A stretch of DNA of 17,841 nt from an uncultured Pirellulaceae bacterium. Its GTDB lineage: Bacteria > Planctomycetota > Planctomycetia > Pirellulales > Pirellulaceae. The stretch lies in the NCBI GenBank assembly GCA_934278005.1, contig CAKQWG010000056.1, forward strand, positions 1 to 17,841, given 5' to 3'. Numbering within the stretch: the stretch's first letter is position 1; every line of letters starts with the position of its first letter. The translations under genes and the position numbers were made by a program. Shown here piece after piece: positions 8,643-15,254 of this stretch. The notes below the pieces were generated by a model. That model searched no databases, was not told the DNA's origin, and saw only the letters and a list, made by a program, of their open reading frames with translations.

Positions 8643-9959
8643 ATGACCACTCGAACCGTCCTTAGCTCACCGCCATTTTATTCACTTCGCATGGACTCCC
8701 AGCTACATATTTCCCAGTCAGCTAAGTGCCAGCTAAACACTTCACTGCCGCGTAGATCGCTGCTATCAAGCTTCGTGCCCGGCGTCATTCCCAGCGTCAT
8801 ACCCAGCCTCGTACTCAGCCTGTCAATAGCCATGGGCCTCGCACTGAACTGGACGATTCCGGCCACGGCCCAGGATGCCGTCGATACCCATCGGCTCGCG
8901 GCTTCCATCGAAACTATTGCGCAGTGGCCCGTGGCGCAGGCTGGCGAGCACGGCATCGAATCGGCCGAGTTTATCTTTCCACTAGAAGGCCGTCCCACGC
9001 CCGAATGCCACGCCTCAACCATCGTCGATACATCCGATGGTTTAGTAGCAGCCTGGTTTGGCGGATTGCACGAAAACCATCCCGAAGTCGGCATCTGGGT
9101 ATCGCGACATGATGGTCAAAAATGGAGTTCGGCGGTGGAGGTCGTCGATGGCTCAGAAGGGGAGGACCGAGAGTACGCCTGCTGGAACCCGGTGCTGTTC
9201 CAACCCAAGGGCGGGCCGCTGTGGTTGTTTTATAAGGTCGGCGTGAGTCCAAGCCAGTGGTGGGGCATGGCTACTACGTCGGATGATAATGGCCGCACCT
9301 GGGCAGAGCCATGGCGCTTGGGCACCAGCCCACAACTTTTCTTAGAGAATCGCAATTTGCTCGGACCAGTCAAGAACAAACCGCTGCAACTGTCAAACGG
9401 ACGAGTGATTTGCCCCAGCAGCACAGAGAATCAAGGCTGGCGCATCCACTTTGAAAACACCGGCGACATCGAGCTTGGGCCAGAAGCAACTTGGAGCGTG
9501 GTCGGACCGCTGCAGGTAGGCGAGAAACTGGATGCGATCCAACCCAGTGTCTTGGAACATGCCGACGGAAGATTACAGATCGTATGCCGAACTCGACAGG
9601 GCGTGCTCGGGACCAGTTGGTCTAGCGATGAGGGCAGGTCGTGGGGGCCGATGAAGTCGCTGGCGCTGCCCAATCCAAACTCGGGCACCGATGCCGTTAC
9701 GCTGACCGATGGACGACATTTGCTGGTGTACAACCACTCGCTGAGAACCGCAGAAGCCAACGGCCGCCAGATTTTAAACGTGGCTATCAGCGATGATGGC
9801 ATCGAGTGGAAGCCACTGATGTCTCTGGAAAACCACGGCGACAAGGCTGGTTACAGCTATCCGGCGGTCATTCAAACCGACGATGGCCGCGTGCATATCA
9901 CCTATACCTGGCGGCGGCTGGCGATCAAACACGTAGTGCTCGATCCGCAGCGACTGTAA
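8643..9959 (+). CDS. Secreted sialidase-like BNR/Asp-box protein (predicted neuraminidase)
   Basis: Six-bladed beta-propeller of the sialidase superfamily (BNR_2, predicted-neuraminidase type). It may cleave sialic acid or a related sugar; members of this group are often called only by fold. The 438-residue product has a hydrophobic export segment (about 43-75, ending ATAQ-DA) and then CHASTIVDTSDGLVAAWFGG (122-141), a stretch typical of this group. Asp-box motifs are seen at SDDNGRTW (213-220), SSDEGRSW (327-334) and the weaker SDDGIEW (383-389). R316 and R318 (CRTRQG) and Y364/Y404 are candidates for catalytic residues. ATG 8643 has GAGG 5 nt upstream; an open frame continues back to 8535. 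A PRRSLL sequence before the hydrophobic core (36-41) resembles a loose Tat signal. It is transcribed divergently from nfeD. Confidence 0.85.
   Translation: MTTRTVLSSPPFYSLRMDSQLHISQSAKCQLNTSLPRRSLLSSFVPGVIPSVIPSLVLSLSIAMGLALNWTIPATAQDAVDTHRLAASIETIAQWPVAQAGEHGIESAEFIFPLEGRPTPECHASTIVDTSDGLVAAWFGGLHENHPEVGIWVSRHDGQKWSSAVEVVDGSEGEDREYACWNPVLFQPKGGPLWLFYKVGVSPSQWWGMATTSDDNGRTWAEPWRLGTSPQLFLENRNLLGPVKNKPLQLSNGRVICPSSTENQGWRIHFENTGDIELGPEATWSVVGPLQVGEKLDAIQPSVLEHADGRLQIVCRTRQGVLGTSWSSDEGRSWGPMKSLALPNPNSGTDAVTLTDGRHLLVYNHSLRTAEANGRQILNVAISDDGIEWKPLMSLENHGDKAGYSYPAVIQTDDGRVHITYTWRRLAIKHVVLDPQRL
8784..8819 (+). repeat. 12-bp imperfect tandem repeat in the export-signal core
   Basis: gtcattcccagc, gtcatacccagc and ctcgtactcagc follow each other and encode VIPS-VIPS-LVLS within the hydrophobic segment of the sialidase-like protein. 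The first two units differ by one base; the third is diverged. It looks like slippage expansion of the signal core. Confidence 0.6.
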
Positions 9960-10177
9960 ATCCTGCGGCAAAATCCTGCGCCGCGGCAAAGCCCAGCGCC
10001 GCGTGGGAGCCTCCCGCTGGAAAATCTCGCGGCTTTCAACAGCGCGGAAAACTGCCGGCAGGGTCTACTAGGCTGTCCCAGAAGCGACCTTGAAGGACTT
10101 GGCCACCGGCCGTGAAGTCTGCCGAGCACTAGCTTTTTGGCTGCTCGAGTGCTAAGCTGAAGGTGGGCCATGCTCCC

Positions 10178-10198
10178 AGCCTGTCGGTTCGACAGGCT
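10178..10198. repeat. Perfect hairpin, 9-bp stem with 3-nt loop
   Basis: agcctgtcg - gtt - cgacaggct is a perfect inverted repeat. No T-run follows on the plus strand (gtcagg comes next) and no T-run follows on the minus strand, so it is not a classical intrinsic terminator. It could be a structured 5' leader element, an operator or a transcript-end stabiliser. Confidence 0.7.
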
Positions 10199-10404
10199 GT
10201 CAGGTCAGCGGTTTGTCTGGCGTTGCCAGAATCTGTGTTGCTATTCTGTTCACTGCCTATCGGTGAACTTCTCTAATCGAAAGCAGGCGTGTCGGTTATT
10301 GGTTCATTCAGCCAAACGACTTCCGTCAATCGGTGCGCTGCCTCAGTGCGCCCGTTCTGAAGCAAGCACCTGCTCTTTGTATTTCGATCGAGAAACTCTT
10401 TGAT

Positions 10405-10409
10405 AGGAG
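10405..10409 (+). promoter_or_regulatory. Strong ribosome binding site of the BON gene
   Basis: AGGAG lies 8 nt before ATG 10418. It is one of the few strong Shine-Dalgarno sites in the window and supports this short gene as real. Confidence 0.7.
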
Positions 10410-10417
10410 CCTAGGCT

Positions 10418-10663
10418 ATGGCTTTGGGTAAACAGATACCGGACAAAACACTGCTCAGAAGTGTCGAGCAAAAATTGGCTCAGCGCGTCAGCGGCTCGGG
10501 TAGCAAACTGGCAGCGGCGGTCAGCTCAGGCACCGTCACACTCAGCGGTACCCTCTCGCAGGAATACCTGCGACGCTCCATCACCAGCGCCATGAACGGC
10601 ATTGGCGGGGTCAAGCGAGTAGTCGACAACATGGTTGTCGTCCCCCCAAAGAAACGCGTTTAA
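10418..10663 (+). CDS. Small BON-domain protein
   Basis: An 81-residue protein consisting of a single BON domain, the alpha/beta fold found in OsmY and in secretin- or channel-associated proteins, thought to bind phospholipid surfaces. The pattern is seen in the first helix (DKTLLRSVEQKLAQR), the beta strand with its small-residue turn (AAVSSGTVTLSGTL), the second helix (YLRRSITSAMNGIGGV) and the last strand (KRVVDNMVVV). There is no signal peptide, so it should be cytoplasmic unless it acts at the inner face of the membrane. It is preceded by AGGAG and lies 165 bp upstream of floA on the same strand. A link to the FloA membrane scaffold is suggested by position only. Confidence 0.85.
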   Translation: MALGKQIPDKTLLRSVEQKLAQRVSGSGSKLAAAVSSGTVTLSGTLSQEYLRRSITSAMNGIGGVKRVVDNMVVVPPKKRV

Positions 10664-10670
10664 TCCATCC

Positions 10671-10762
10671 TAAGCACCCATGCGTAAGTTTCGGCATATA
10701 ATTGGCCGTGTTGGCATCAGCCACGGTTGATTTATAAAGCAGGGAACCTATGCGGGTGCTTA
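10671..10762. repeat. Separated 9-bp inverted repeat in the floA leader
   Basis: taagcaccc (10671-10679) is perfectly complementary to gggtgctta (10754-10762), with 74 nt between them. The arms flank the candidate promoter. They could pair in a read-through transcript from the BON gene, or serve as two binding sites. Confidence 0.55.
10711..10738 (+). promoter_or_regulatory. Candidate sigma-70-type promoter for floA
   Basis: TTGGCA (10711-10716) and TATAAA (10733-10738) are 16 nt apart, each one base from consensus. An exact TATAAT also lies at 10697-10702 but has no good -35 partner. A start from the first pair would give floA its own transcript with a leader of roughly 85 nt. Prediction by eye only. 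Confidence 0.45.
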
Positions 10763-10828
10763 TGATCTAGCTGCCGCGGGCTACCACGATGCTCGCGACC
10801 ATCACAGAGCCTGCTAAAGAAACCACCA

Positions 10829-11857
10829 ATGCCGATCCTGTTAGTTAGCGTTGTATCACCCCTATTCATTGGGCTTTCTTCGCTGATGTGGCTGCTGGGC
10901 CTAGTGCTAACGATCCCATTAATAGCGCTGGCCCTCCTGCTGGTCTATTATGGCGGTTTGTGGTTTCAAGCCTACATGTCCGACGCAGATGTAAAGTTTG
11001 CCAGCCTTGTTGGCATGAGCTTTCGTGGAGTGCCATCGCGCATGATCGTGACAGCTAAAGTCATGGCGCGCCAATCGGGGCTCAATATAAGCCGTCCCAA
11101 CGGTATTACGACGCCCCGCTTGGAGGCACACTTTCTAGCCGGCGGTGACGTACCCCTAGTTATCAAAGCGATTATCGCTGCCCACCGAGCTGGCATCGTA
11201 CTCGATTTCGATCAAGCGGCCGCAGTAGACTTGGCCGGACGCGACGTGCTCGATGCAGTTCGAACCAGTGTCACACCCCGCGTGATCGATTGCCCCGACC
11301 CGCAAATGACCGGCAAGGACAAGATGAGCGCGGTGGCCAAGGACGGCGTAGAACTGTTGGTCCGGGCTCGAGTTACGGTCCGCACCAACATGGCAACGCT
11401 TATCGGCGGTGCCACCGAGCAAACTATCATCGCTCGTGTTGGCCAGGGCATTGTGACCACAATCGGCGGAGCCAATTCGCACATGGATGTACTGCAGACT
11501 CCCGATCGCATTTCCAAGGGACTGCTCAAATCGGGGCTGGATGCTAACACGGCCTTCGAAATCGTTTCGATCGACATCTTGGACATCGACATCGGTGAAA
11601 ATATCGACGCGCGCCTCCACACCGACCAAGCTCAAGCCGACATGCGTGTGGCGCTGGCCGCCGCCGAGGCTCGGCGAGCAGGAGCCATTGCTCAGCAGCG
11701 AGAAATGGCAGCCTTGATCGTCGAGAATCGCGCGTTAATTTTTGCGGCTGAAGCCGAGGCAGCCCGCGCAATGGCCGTCGCCTTCGGAACGCCCGGCGAC
11801 CACTACACGAACCACGTCAACATCCCGCTAGGCTCGCTTGCCGACGGACCATTTTAA
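10829..11857 (+). CDS. floA: FloA-type bacterial flotillin (YqfA/UPF0365 family)
   Basis: Membrane scaffold protein of flotillin-like microdomains; it inserts by an N-terminal hairpin and oligomerises on the cytoplasmic face. The 342-residue product has a long hydrophobic hairpin (about residues 4-47) and then a FloA-specific core. This includes LEAHFLAGGDV, FDQAAAVDLAGRDVL, ARVTVRTNMATLIGG, ARVGQGIVTTIG and IDILDIDIGENI. An Ala/Glu-rich coiled-coil tail (about 265-310) follows, with the expected TDQAQAD start and REMAAL repeats. Length and colinearity with B. subtilis FloA are good; there is a small insertion around CPDPQMTGKDKM. ATG 10829 has only a weak AAAGA site. It stands 165 bp after the BON gene. 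The stop overlaps the folK stop by 2 bp on the opposite strand. Confidence 0.95.
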   Translation: MPILLVSVVSPLFIGLSSLMWLLGLVLTIPLIALALLLVYYGGLWFQAYMSDADVKFASLVGMSFRGVPSRMIVTAKVMARQSGLNISRPNGITTPRLEAHFLAGGDVPLVIKAIIAAHRAGIVLDFDQAAAVDLAGRDVLDAVRTSVTPRVIDCPDPQMTGKDKMSAVAKDGVELLVRARVTVRTNMATLIGGATEQTIIARVGQGIVTTIGGANSHMDVLQTPDRISKGLLKSGLDANTAFEIVSIDILDIDIGENIDARLHTDQAQADMRVALAAAEARRAGAIAQQREMAALIVENRALIFAAEAEAARAMAVAFGTPGDHYTNHVNIPLGSLADGPF

Positions 11858-12849
11858 ATCGGTTCGATGGGGCAATCCATAGCTTCTAAGGCGGACAACA
11901 TCTCGTGAATAGCCCACTGTCGATCATCGCCAGGCAGCAGGTACCGCGCCGCACCTGCCGCGCACAGCCAAGCATCTTCTAAGCTAGCTGACTGGTCCGT
12001 AACTGACTCGATGCTAGCTGGCCCGTCGATAGTCGCCAAGCCGGCTGCAGACAACAGATCGCCCGAGAGCCACCGGTGATCGTACAGATGCAGTCGCTGG
12101 GCCAGCTCCAGATGCTGTGTCTCCCAGGCGGCTCGAGGATCTGCCGATGGTTCGGCCAAAAACACGGTCAGCTTGGGCAATACCCACTGCGCAACGCCGG
12201 GCCGCTGGTCGAAAGTTTGCTGAAACTCAGCCATCGATACCAACGACACCCAGCGCGAGGTGCGCCGCGTTTGGGTCTCGTCCGCTGGGACAATTTGGGC
12301 AGATGCAAGCTCGGCCACCTCTTGCAGCCAAGGCTGTGCGATGGCCCGGTCCTGGCTCACCAACCACAGACTCCCAGGCCCAGCCTGTAGTGGCTGAGAC
12401 AGTTCGCGCAAGGTTCGCTGGGTGACCGGGTCGGTCCAGCCAGCGGCCACGTCCAATGCGGGCAGCAGAATGAAGCGTCGCATGCACATTCGCGGATGCG
12501 GAATCTTCAGATGGGGCGTCCAGACTCGCTCCTGCTCGTACAGCAGAATGTCCAAATCGATGCGACGAGCCTCCCAGCGGCGGTCGCGTTGACGCCCCAG
12601 CTCCTGCTCGACATCGCGAATCGCCCGCCATACCTCAAGCGAAGAAAGGCGAGTTTCGACAGCTAGCACCGCATTGATAAACGGAGGCTGTCCGGCGGGG
12701 CCGCCAACGGGCGGAGTGCGGAACAAACGACTGAGATTAAAAGCACCTGGATCAATCTTCAGGCGGTGTCGCAATAGTTCGGTAGCCGCACCGATCGTCC
12801 TAGACGGGTCGCCTAAGTTGGCACCCAAGCTAATCAGACAGCGGGGCAT
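11854..12849 (-). CDS. folK: HPPK (folK) with a C-terminal extension of about 170 residues
   Basis: The first 155 or so residues are 6-hydroxymethyl-7,8-dihydropterin pyrophosphokinase, which transfers pyrophosphate from ATP in folate synthesis in the cytoplasm. Signatures are ISLGANLGD (6-14), FINAVL (57-62), the HPPK block R91-W-E-A-R-R-I-D98-L-D100-ILLY, and IPHPRMCMRRFILLPAL (116-132). The remainder (about 160-331) is not part of HPPK and I do not recognise it. It begins SLWLVSQDRAIAQPWLQEV and contains PKLTVFLAEP and SLEDAWLCAAGAARYLLPG; no P-loop is present, so a fused nucleoside kinase is not supported. ATG 12849 is chosen because the HPPK beta strand begins there; TTG 12900 would add 17 residues. 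It is last in a minus-strand run after pilT and ends tail-to-tail with floA. Confidence 0.92.
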   Translation of the reverse strand: MPRCLISLGANLGDPSRTIGAATELLRHRLKIDPGAFNLSRLFRTPPVGGPAGQPPFINAVLAVETRLSSLEVWRAIRDVEQELGRQRDRRWEARRIDLDILLYEQERVWTPHLKIPHPRMCMRRFILLPALDVAAGWTDPVTQRTLRELSQPLQAGPGSLWLVSQDRAIAQPWLQEVAELASAQIVPADETQTRRTSRWVSLVSMAEFQQTFDQRPGVAQWVLPKLTVFLAEPSADPRAAWETQHLELAQRLHLYDHRWLSGDLLSAAGLATIDGPASIESVTDQSASLEDAWLCAAGAARYLLPGDDRQWAIHEMLSALEAMDCPIEPI

Positions 12850-12954
12850 CGAGCGGGGCTTTGTCCAGAAAGGGTAAGGGGTAAACTGCTGAGCTGCCAA
12901 CTCGGCGGCTACTCGCTCACTGCGCGGCAGTTGCCAAGTATCGTTCGCGGCGGC

Positions 12955-13695
12955 TTAAGGCACCTTGCTTAGACCTTGAAAGTTCCACATGGCCGTCGAA
13001 TCTCGCTTGTCAGGATCGGTTAACATTTCTGTCTGCCGCAGCATCTGCACGCGAATTCGTTGTGGTTTGCCTGCAGCGCTCGAATTAACCATATCGACGG
13101 TGACATAGGTTTGATTCTCGCGCTGAATCACTCCGGCCCCGCGCTCAAACTGCCAGTCGGCCTGTGGTCCCGCGGCGATCACGGCAGTAGTAGCCTTATC
13201 GCTTAAAAACTCGTCCACCCCATGCCGCTCTTGCTCCGGCAGCGCCTTGTAGTGCTCCTCTAAGTTGGTGCCGGTCAACTGGCGACGCACCTCGGGCTGC
13301 TTCAATTCCAGAGCTTCATAGATCTTGCCTGCGGAGAGCGTGTCGAGAAACGTCTTTGCGTGCTGGCCGGCCAACTCATACAGGTAACGCTCCGTACCGA
13401 CCCGCGCCGAAACTGACCACACGATAGCTAGAGCTGACATGCCCAGTCCAAGCTGAGCCAACCAGCGTCCACCGACGGCCGTGTCGCGCGTCAGCTTCCA
13501 GACCACTACTACGCACAATCCCAGTGAGAGTATGGCAAGCGGTATGATAATGATGGAAAACGCGGCGAACAGACTGAGCAGTCCAGCTGCAAACGCCACA
13601 ATGGCTAAGCGGCTAAATGGAGGTCGGTCAGATAGTGCGACTGCCTCCTGTGAATCGTGAAAGATCGGACGCTGAGATTGTTCTGTGAGCGACAT
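12955..13695 (-). CDS. Membrane protein with N-terminal helices and a soluble C-terminal domain
   Basis: A 246-residue protein of unknown function. Hydrophobic segments lie at about residues 29-66 (two helices, with IIIIPLAILSLGLCVVVV) and 77-97. A GRWLAQLGLGMSALAI stretch between them recalls the small DUF4190-like membrane proteins common in planctomycetes. The rest (about 100-246) is a soluble domain with an AKTFLDTLSAGKIYEALEL helix, resembling the DUF4864/NTF2-like tails that follow such helices; this is an impression only. ATG 13695 is preferred; GTG 13752 would add a hydrophobic 19-residue piece. Neither has a good ribosome binding site. It lies 83 bp after the PilB-like gene and before folK. 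Confidence 0.65.
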   Translation of the reverse strand: MSLTEQSQRPIFHDSQEAVALSDRPPFSRLAIVAFAAGLLSLFAAFSIIIIPLAILSLGLCVVVVWKLTRDTAVGGRWLAQLGLGMSALAIVWSVSARVGTERYLYELAGQHAKTFLDTLSAGKIYEALELKQPEVRRQLTGTNLEEHYKALPEQERHGVDEFLSDKATTAVIAAGPQADWQFERGAGVIQRENQTYVTVDMVNSSAAGKPQRIRVQMLRQTEMLTDPDKRDSTAMWNFQGLSKVP

Positions 13696-13778
13696 CTGCA
13701 ATGTAACCAATAGCAATGATAAGATGGCGGTGAGCGTGGTTACACGCTCCACAACTAAAGCTGCTTTTGCATTGTATA

Positions 13779-15155
13779 CTAAGCCTTCTTAGGCGGAGAC
13801 AATCCGCGTTGCAATTCCTGCAGACTGGTCAGCCCTTGAGCAACCGCCAGCACGCCCTCTTCCTGCAGCGTCAAAAATCCATGTTTCCGCGCCACCGGTA
13901 GGACGCTCTTCACATCCGGCTTCTGGAGTAGCATGCCGCGGATATCATCATTCATTGTTAGCAGTTCAAAAATCCCCATGCGCCCGAAGTACCCGCGACC
14001 GTTGCAGCGCGTACAGATCTCGATCTCCAGTGGCTTGCCCTGTGCATCGAAACGCTGCTCCGGCGGCGGCGGGATGAATGGCTGATACAAAGCTTGCACG
14101 CGTCCAGGTGGCAATCCCAACTTCTGCAACAGCTGCGGAGTGGGCTGAAACGGCTGACGGCACTCAGTACATAAGCGTCGAACGAGCCGCAGGTTGATGC
14201 AGCCACAGGTGATCTTAACTAGTGACTTGGCGGATTCTGGATAAGTGGCCATGAGTTTGATGATGGCCTCTATGGTCGACGCGGCCGTCACGCGCGTGAT
14301 TGCGTACCGCCCTTCGTTGGTCACTTCGCCACAAACCAATTTGGCAATTTCGGGACTGAATAGGTCGGGTAAAATGAGCGCGTCGGGTTGTTTCAACAAC
14401 AGGCTCTTGAGCACCGTCATCGGCGTCTCACCGGCCGCTTTATCGAAGGTATGTCTGCCGATATTGATCAGTTCCGGATCACCCGTGGTGACATCTTCGA
14501 TACTATGGAAGTCGCGCACGAAGCGATCAGCTGATTCCAAGCCCACCCGCCACATGGTTGGCAAGCCGTGACCGGGCACTCCACTGAAAACAAACATCGA
14601 CTTGTTAGAGTTGAGCAAGTCGCGCAGCTGCTGCTGCATCTTCTCGCGCATGCCCAAGTCTTCGAGCGTGTTGAGCACCTGCTTCTTGGGCTCAATCCGC
14701 AGCAGTACGCGTTCTCCAGTAGCGATGCCCTGACTGGTAAAGTCGATGATCCAGTCGACGCCTTGAAATGTCAGCGGCAGTTTCCCCTGTTGCCGCGTGC
14801 GGCGATCGGCAGGGTTGAGGCTACACAATTTTTTGAAGATCACCAGCACTGCGTCTCCCACCTCGCGATCCATGGCCGGCAGTCCTTCCCACAGGCCATC
14901 CACGCGAATACGCACGGCCACACCCTGCTGAGAGTAGTCGAGCATGAGTTGATCGGCGCGGGCCAGCAGAGCTTGAGCGATTAGGCCATTGGCGGCCGGG
15001 AACTGCTCGATGCTACGGCAGCTGATTAGAATCCCTTGCTGGACCTGCTTATCGGCCGCCTTGGGCTTAAACTCAACCTGTGGCAGTTCTTCAACGCCCC
15101 CTTTGGATGAACCGGATTTTTTCTTCTTACGTCGGCCGAACATATAGGTGAACAT
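13779..15155 (-). CDS. GspE/PilB-like protein with degenerate ATPase motifs (probable pseudo-ATPase)
   Basis: Resembles the type II secretion/type IV pilus assembly ATPase over its whole length (458 residues from ATG 15155). Family landmarks remain: an N2-like domain (LISCRS...VRIRVDGLWE, GERVLLRIEP), an ED pair in HSIED (217-221), the C-terminal zinc site C329-x2-C332 ... C381-x2-C384 with NGRGYFGRMGIFELL, and a LTSLQELQR tail. The catalytic parts are altered. The Walker A position reads SGVPGHGLPT (191-200) instead of GPTGSGKTT, Walker B reads PDALILPDL (257-265) instead of PDxxxVGEIRD, and the His box reads AITRVTA (285-291) without histidine. The frame is intact, so this is not a simple pseudogene. 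It directly follows pilT and may act with it as a non-catalytic subunit. The start is uncertain: ATG 15143 and GTG 15242 are alternatives. Confidence 0.85.
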   Translation of the reverse strand: MFTYMFGRRKKKKSGSSKGGVEELPQVEFKPKAADKQVQQGILISCRSIEQFPAANGLIAQALLARADQLMLDYSQQGVAVRIRVDGLWEGLPAMDREVGDAVLVIFKKLCSLNPADRRTRQQGKLPLTFQGVDWIIDFTSQGIATGERVLLRIEPKKQVLNTLEDLGMREKMQQQLRDLLNSNKSMFVFSGVPGHGLPTMWRVGLESADRFVRDFHSIEDVTTGDPELINIGRHTFDKAAGETPMTVLKSLLLKQPDALILPDLFSPEIAKLVCGEVTNEGRYAITRVTAASTIEAIIKLMATYPESAKSLVKITCGCINLRLVRRLCTECRQPFQPTPQLLQKLGLPPGRVQALYQPFIPPPPEQRFDAQGKPLEIEICTRCNGRGYFGRMGIFELLTMNDDIRGMLLQKPDVKSVLPVARKHGFLTLQEEGVLAVAQGLTSLQELQRGLSPPKKA

Positions 15156-15254
15156 CTTTGTTGAGTGGCGATGGTTTTCGAACCCGCCGTGATCTAGCTG
15201 GGAAGACTGGCTTCGGCTGACAGACCTGGAACTGCCAAGCACGTAAATTGGAAC

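Larger units (their letters stand above)
9960..10417. other. 458-bp non-coding stretch with hairpins, upstream of the BON gene
   Basis: No credible gene was found. It begins with a direct repeat, aaatcctgcg at 9959-9968 and 9973-9982, in a G+C-rich stretch with further gccgcg-type inverted pieces. It then holds the 9-bp-stem hairpin at 10178-10198 and a 6-bp stem gttcac/gtgaac (10248-10253 with 10263-10268). A 77-codon open frame at 10170-10403 is Cys/Arg/Ser-rich without any domain. The stretch may be the 3' end of the sialidase transcript plus a long leader for the BON gene. Confidence 0.4.

Noticed and set aside
10170..10403. 77-codon open frame before the BON gene
   Set aside because: Composition is Cys/Arg/Ser-rich without domain or signal. 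It begins inside the hairpin region without a ribosome binding site. Its end just before AGGAG is probably chance.
11854..12350. FolK tail as a deoxynucleoside kinase fusion
   Set aside because: Such fusions need a P-loop GxxxxGKS/T; none is present in the tail.
12227..12631. 134-codon minus-strand frame within folK
   Set aside because: Out-of-frame shadow; the folK frame has clear HPPK motifs across this interval.
14191..15155. Degenerate PilB-like gene as a frameshifted pseudogene
   Set aside because: The frame is continuous through all altered motifs, the cysteine pairs and C-terminal family sequences are kept, and there is no internal stop; loss of motifs by substitution fits a pseudoenzyme better.
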